A stretch of 28,337 bases of DNA, taken from the NCBI GenBank assembly GCA_031551045.1, contig JAVBOD010000014.1, forward strand, positions 1 to 28,337, written 5' to 3'. This DNA is from JAVBOD01 sp031551045. GTDB lineage: Bacteria > Bacteroidota > Bacteroidia > Bacteroidales > UBA932. The first letter of the stretch is position 1, and every line of letters begins with the position of its first letter. This document shows positions 26,150 to 28,337 of this stretch, piece by piece. Under the pieces are notes generated by a model, which did not search any database, had not been told where the DNA came from, and saw only the letters and a program-made list of their open reading frames with translations. Position numbers and translations under genes: made by a program.

Positions 26150-26249
26150 ACCACAAAGATCACAAAGGTTTTTCACGAAGAACACAAAGGTTTAAAAGGC
26201 AATGACTCTATCTTTGTGAACCTTTGTGCAACTTTGTGTACTTAGTGGT
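26150..26249. repeat. Intergenic inverted-repeat element rich in CACAAAG/CTTTGTG
   Basis: The left arm begins ACCACAAAGATCACAAAGG and the right arm ends CTTTGTGTACTTAGTGGT; the arms are imperfect complements. Several spaced copies of CACAAAG or CTTTGTG fall on each side. Elements of this form are, to my recollection, widespread between genes in Bacteroidetes and other anaerobes. It lies in the gap between the hydS and phosphatase genes, so a transcript running through would carry a long hairpin. Confidence 0.65.
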
Positions 26250-26279
26250 TAAAATTGCATTTTGAATATTCATTCTCTC

Positions 26280-27986
26280 CTATTTCAACTTCTCTTTATT
26301 ATAAACTTCAATCACGGCTTTGAGTGTGGCATCGGTGAAGGCAGCGTTTTCGCCCAACAATCCGGCAACCTGCTGCACTGTAAGCATGTGGTTTTTGATC
26401 ACTTCTTTTGTCTTCTCGATCACCCAGTCTTTTTTTACATTCGGGTCCTGCAAATCTTGCAACAGGCCGAATACCAAGCGGTGCGGCTGGATGTTGTAGA
26501 TAGACAATATCCACATTTTATCCTTATCGCGTACCTGCCGTTCTTTAATTTCCTTGCCGGTTGTCAGCACCGTTTTAAAGAGGTCGGCAAACGAGCAAAT
26601 GTTTTCCAACGGAGCGCCGTTCATACCCGGGCACACTTCGTAAATATCGGCGATGTCCTGCCCCAGCGAAGTGGCACAATGTTGGTTCATGTCCATAATT
26701 TTCAAATCGGCATTCACGAGTAACACGCCGGCCGGTATTTTGTGCAGTAATACCGTAGCTTTATCGTGGGCAATTTTTCGCATATACGAAGCACACATAT
26801 TGTCTTCCGCACGGCCTTCGAGCAATGCTACCGCAAAATCGCGACAAGAGTCGTAACCGCAACTGCTGCAATTCAGCTCGTCTTGCGCCGTAGTTTTTCC
26901 CACTGTTGCCAAGGCTTGCTTGATTTCTTCCTCGGAATATTCCCGATGAACTGTTTTTGCTTCTTTACTGAATGCAATGCCTAAATCGATACTTTTGAAA
27001 TCTTCCGTAGGATTCCCCATGTCGGAATAATGGATAATTTCATAGCGTTTAATGGCTGGCGACGCCGTGTTGAGTTTCACGGGGCCGTTCACGCAACCGC
27101 CTTTACACGCCAACAATTCCAAAAAAATAGCATCGCTGTATGCGTCCGGAGCGGTATTTTTCAAGACGTCCCTAATAGTCGGCAAATCGGAAAAAGCCAT
27201 GTAGAATAACGACTTTTCAGGCTTCTTCATTCCTTCCAACATGCCGCCTTCAATAGGATATAGCGCACCCAGCTTCGAACGGTACGGGACAAATTTTTCG
27301 CCGGGTTTGTTCCATATGCCGCTTTGCAAATCGATACCTTCCTTGTCAAACCACGTTTTCAGGTCTTTGAAGGTAATCGCAACATCAATTAAATTTCCGA
27401 ATTCATCGGCTTCCATTTTCTTCCCGATACAAGGCCCCGCAAAGATTACTTTGATGTCGTCGCCATACGTTTTTTTCAAAATTTTGGCATGCGCCAACAT
27501 GGGCGAAATAATGGGCGTAATGTTCGGCACATAGTCCGGCGCGTATTTGCGCACATAATCGACCACCACGGGACAAGCCGATGAAATGTAAATTCCCTTG
27601 TCGGCCGTATGCAGAAAATCTTCCGTACGCGCCGACACCAATTCAGCGCCCAACGCGGTTTCGGAGACACCGGCAAAACCTAATGCTTTAATAGCCGCAA
27701 TCAAGGTGGACGATGGTATTTGTTCGAACTCACTCACGTACGAAGGAGCCAACGACAGATAGACTTTCGGATGTTTGCCGAGCGTGAATTGAGCGCGCGT
27801 GAGCCCGTCACGGATTTTTTTCGCACCGGTGGGGCACACTTGCGTGCAATGCCCACAGTACACACAGCGGTCTTCGATGATAGACGCTTTATTATGCTCG
27901 ATACGGATGGCTTTTACGGGGCATTCGCGGATACACTTGTAGCAGTCCTGGCAACTTTCCGGCTCGGTATATACAGGCCTTAACAT
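26280..27986 (-). CDS. hydS: Sensory [FeFe] hydrogenase HydS (group C) with PAS domain
   Basis: A 568-residue protein. Two [4Fe-4S] motifs at the N-terminus (Cys12/15/18/22 and Cys41/44/47/51) precede an H-cluster domain with SSACPV (Ala137-Cys138), GPCIGKK and LLACKGGC. Ala137 replaces the proton-relay Cys of catalytic enzymes, as reported for the Thermotoga maritima HydS. A further cysteine cluster, CSSCGYDSC with a trailing Cys, lies near 372-397, followed by a PAS domain (about 405-510, PAGVLLVNADLKIMDMN). This layout is that of group C sensory hydrogenases, which sense H2 and pass the signal through PAS to a regulatory partner, here presumably the SpoIIE-type phosphatase encoded next. 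The start overlaps the upstream gene by seven bases and is preceded by a strong AGGAGGAA site. Confidence 0.9.
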   Translation of the reverse strand: MLRPVYTEPESCQDCYKCIRECPVKAIRIEHNKASIIEDRCVYCGHCTQVCPTGAKKIRDGLTRAQFTLGKHPKVYLSLAPSYVSEFEQIPSSTLIAAIKALGFAGVSETALGAELVSARTEDFLHTADKGIYISSACPVVVDYVRKYAPDYVPNITPIISPMLAHAKILKKTYGDDIKVIFAGPCIGKKMEADEFGNLIDVAITFKDLKTWFDKEGIDLQSGIWNKPGEKFVPYRSKLGALYPIEGGMLEGMKKPEKSLFYMAFSDLPTIRDVLKNTAPDAYSDAIFLELLACKGGCVNGPVKLNTASPAIKRYEIIHYSDMGNPTEDFKSIDLGIAFSKEAKTVHREYSEEEIKQALATVGKTTAQDELNCSSCGYDSCRDFAVALLEGRAEDNMCASYMRKIAHDKATVLLHKIPAGVLLVNADLKIMDMNQHCATSLGQDIADIYEVCPGMNGAPLENICSFADLFKTVLTTGKEIKERQVRDKDKMWILSIYNIQPHRLVFGLLQDLQDPNVKKDWVIEKTKEVIKNHMLTVQQVAGLLGENAAFTDATLKAVIEVYNKEKLK

Positions 27987-28225
27987 GGAAATTCCTCCTG
28001 TAAAATTTTATATAGGCGCGATTTGTTTACCTCTTCGTACGGACGGTCGTCAATGGTCATCATGGGGCCTTTGTTGCATTTGTCTTCACACAAATGGCCG
28101 GAAAAAGCAATGTCCGCTTCCAGCATATGCTCTTTCAAATATTGCTGAATAATCTCCAAGTTGGCATTATTTCCGCGCGAAAAACAAGAGCTTCCCAAGC
28201 ATATTTTAATTTGACGTTTTGCCAT
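27980..28225 (-). CDS. Thioredoxin-like [2Fe-2S] ferredoxin domain protein (NuoE-like), first gene of the hydrogenase operon
   Basis: An 81-residue protein starting MAKRQIKICLGSSCFSRG. The Cys pairs in CLGSSC and, about 30 residues later, HLCEDKC match the thioredoxin-like [2Fe-2S] fold. It is a paralogue in layout of the protein at 24624-24878, though the sequences differ. Being the first gene of the unit and overlapping the hydS start by seven bases, it probably exchanges electrons with HydS. A consensus promoter lies about 97 bases upstream. Confidence 0.85.
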   Translation of the reverse strand: MAKRQIKICLGSSCFSRGNNANLEIIQQYLKEHMLEADIAFSGHLCEDKCNKGPMMTIDDRPYEEVNKSRLYKILQEEFPC

Positions 28226-28321
28226 GTCTTTTTTGTTTATTTTTTCATTTTTTCAATAGATTCATCTTCATATTGTAATCAGAATCATGAAAAAATGTTA
28301 AAAATCATAATTCCCACCGTG

Positions 28322-28329
28322 CAAATATA
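28322..28329 (-). promoter_or_regulatory. Bacteroidetes -7 promoter box, likely promoter of the hydrogenase operon
   Basis: The minus strand reads TATATTTG, matching TAnnTTTG, and lies close to the window edge, leaving a leader of about 90 bases before ATG 28225. The -33 region falls at or beyond the end of the window and cannot be judged. Confidence 0.55.
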
Positions 28330-28337
28330 TGGAATAT

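Noticed and set aside
26150..26249. CRISPR-like array, because CACAAAG recurs at intervals
   Set aside because: The copies are short, unequal in spacing and arranged as an inverted repeat, with no spacers and no cas genes.

Overview
This window looks like chromosomal DNA of a Bacteroidetes bacterium, most likely order Bacteroidales. The evidence is the Bacteroidetes -7 promoter box (TAnnTTTG, often exactly TATCTTTG) in front of most transcription units, and clade-typical families: DUF5686 with a carboxypeptidase-regulatory-like domain, DUF4833, DUF3943 and DUF5723-OmpA. Shine-Dalgarno sites are mostly weak. No plasmid, phage, CRISPR or insertion-sequence gene is visible. The paired [FeFe]-hydrogenase proteins point to an anaerobic fermenter.

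Layout. (1) 120-3629, plus: a secreted GH116-type glycosidase, then a patatin-like lipid hydrolase. (2) 3630-4111: a gene-poor gap with a good promoter at 4018. (3) 4112-13158, plus: eight tightly spaced genes forming a probable inositol-phospholipid operon. They encode an ATP-grasp protein, DUF4833, DUF5686, an NTP transferase, a CDP-alcohol phosphatidyltransferase, an LPG-synthase-type membrane protein, a HAD phosphatase and myo-inositol-phosphate synthase. (4) 13181-13309: a nested inverted repeat. (5) 13398-14882, plus: a DUF3943 protein. (6) 15068-17023, minus: a DUF5723-OmpA protein with a clear terminator. (7) 17154-18827, minus: a YidE/YbjL/AspT-type transporter. (8) 19142-22848: a hybrid sensor kinase and a sigma-54-type response regulator, convergent and overlapping at their stop codons. 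(9) tRNA-Leu(CAA) at 23060-23143, with its own promoter and terminator. (10) 23219-28225, minus: a five-gene hydrogen-sensing/hydrogenase operon. In transcription order it encodes a thioredoxin-like [2Fe-2S] protein, a sensory [FeFe] hydrogenase with a PAS domain, a SpoIIE-type phosphatase, a second thioredoxin-like protein and a group-B-like [FeFe] hydrogenase.

How the genes may work together. In the inositol operon, the synthase makes inositol phosphate from glucose 6-phosphate. The nucleotidyltransferase and CDP-alcohol transferase would build an inositol phosphodiester, the HAD enzyme would remove a phosphate, the multi-membrane protein may flip the product, and the outer-membrane and periplasmic proteins may deal with its export. 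A nucleotidyltransferase next to a CDP-alcohol transferase also resembles the CDP-inositol route of thermophile di-myo-inositol phosphate synthesis. Substrates cannot be settled from sequence. In the hydrogenase operon, HydS lacks the proton-relay cysteine of catalytic enzymes and is coupled to a PAS domain and a neighbouring protein phosphatase. This suggests that H2 level is converted into protein dephosphorylation, while the second hydrogenase keeps the catalytic cysteines.

The two strongest leads are the extended inositol operon, with its unusual CDP-transferase motif spacing and ATP-grasp first gene, and the H2-sensor/phosphatase operon.
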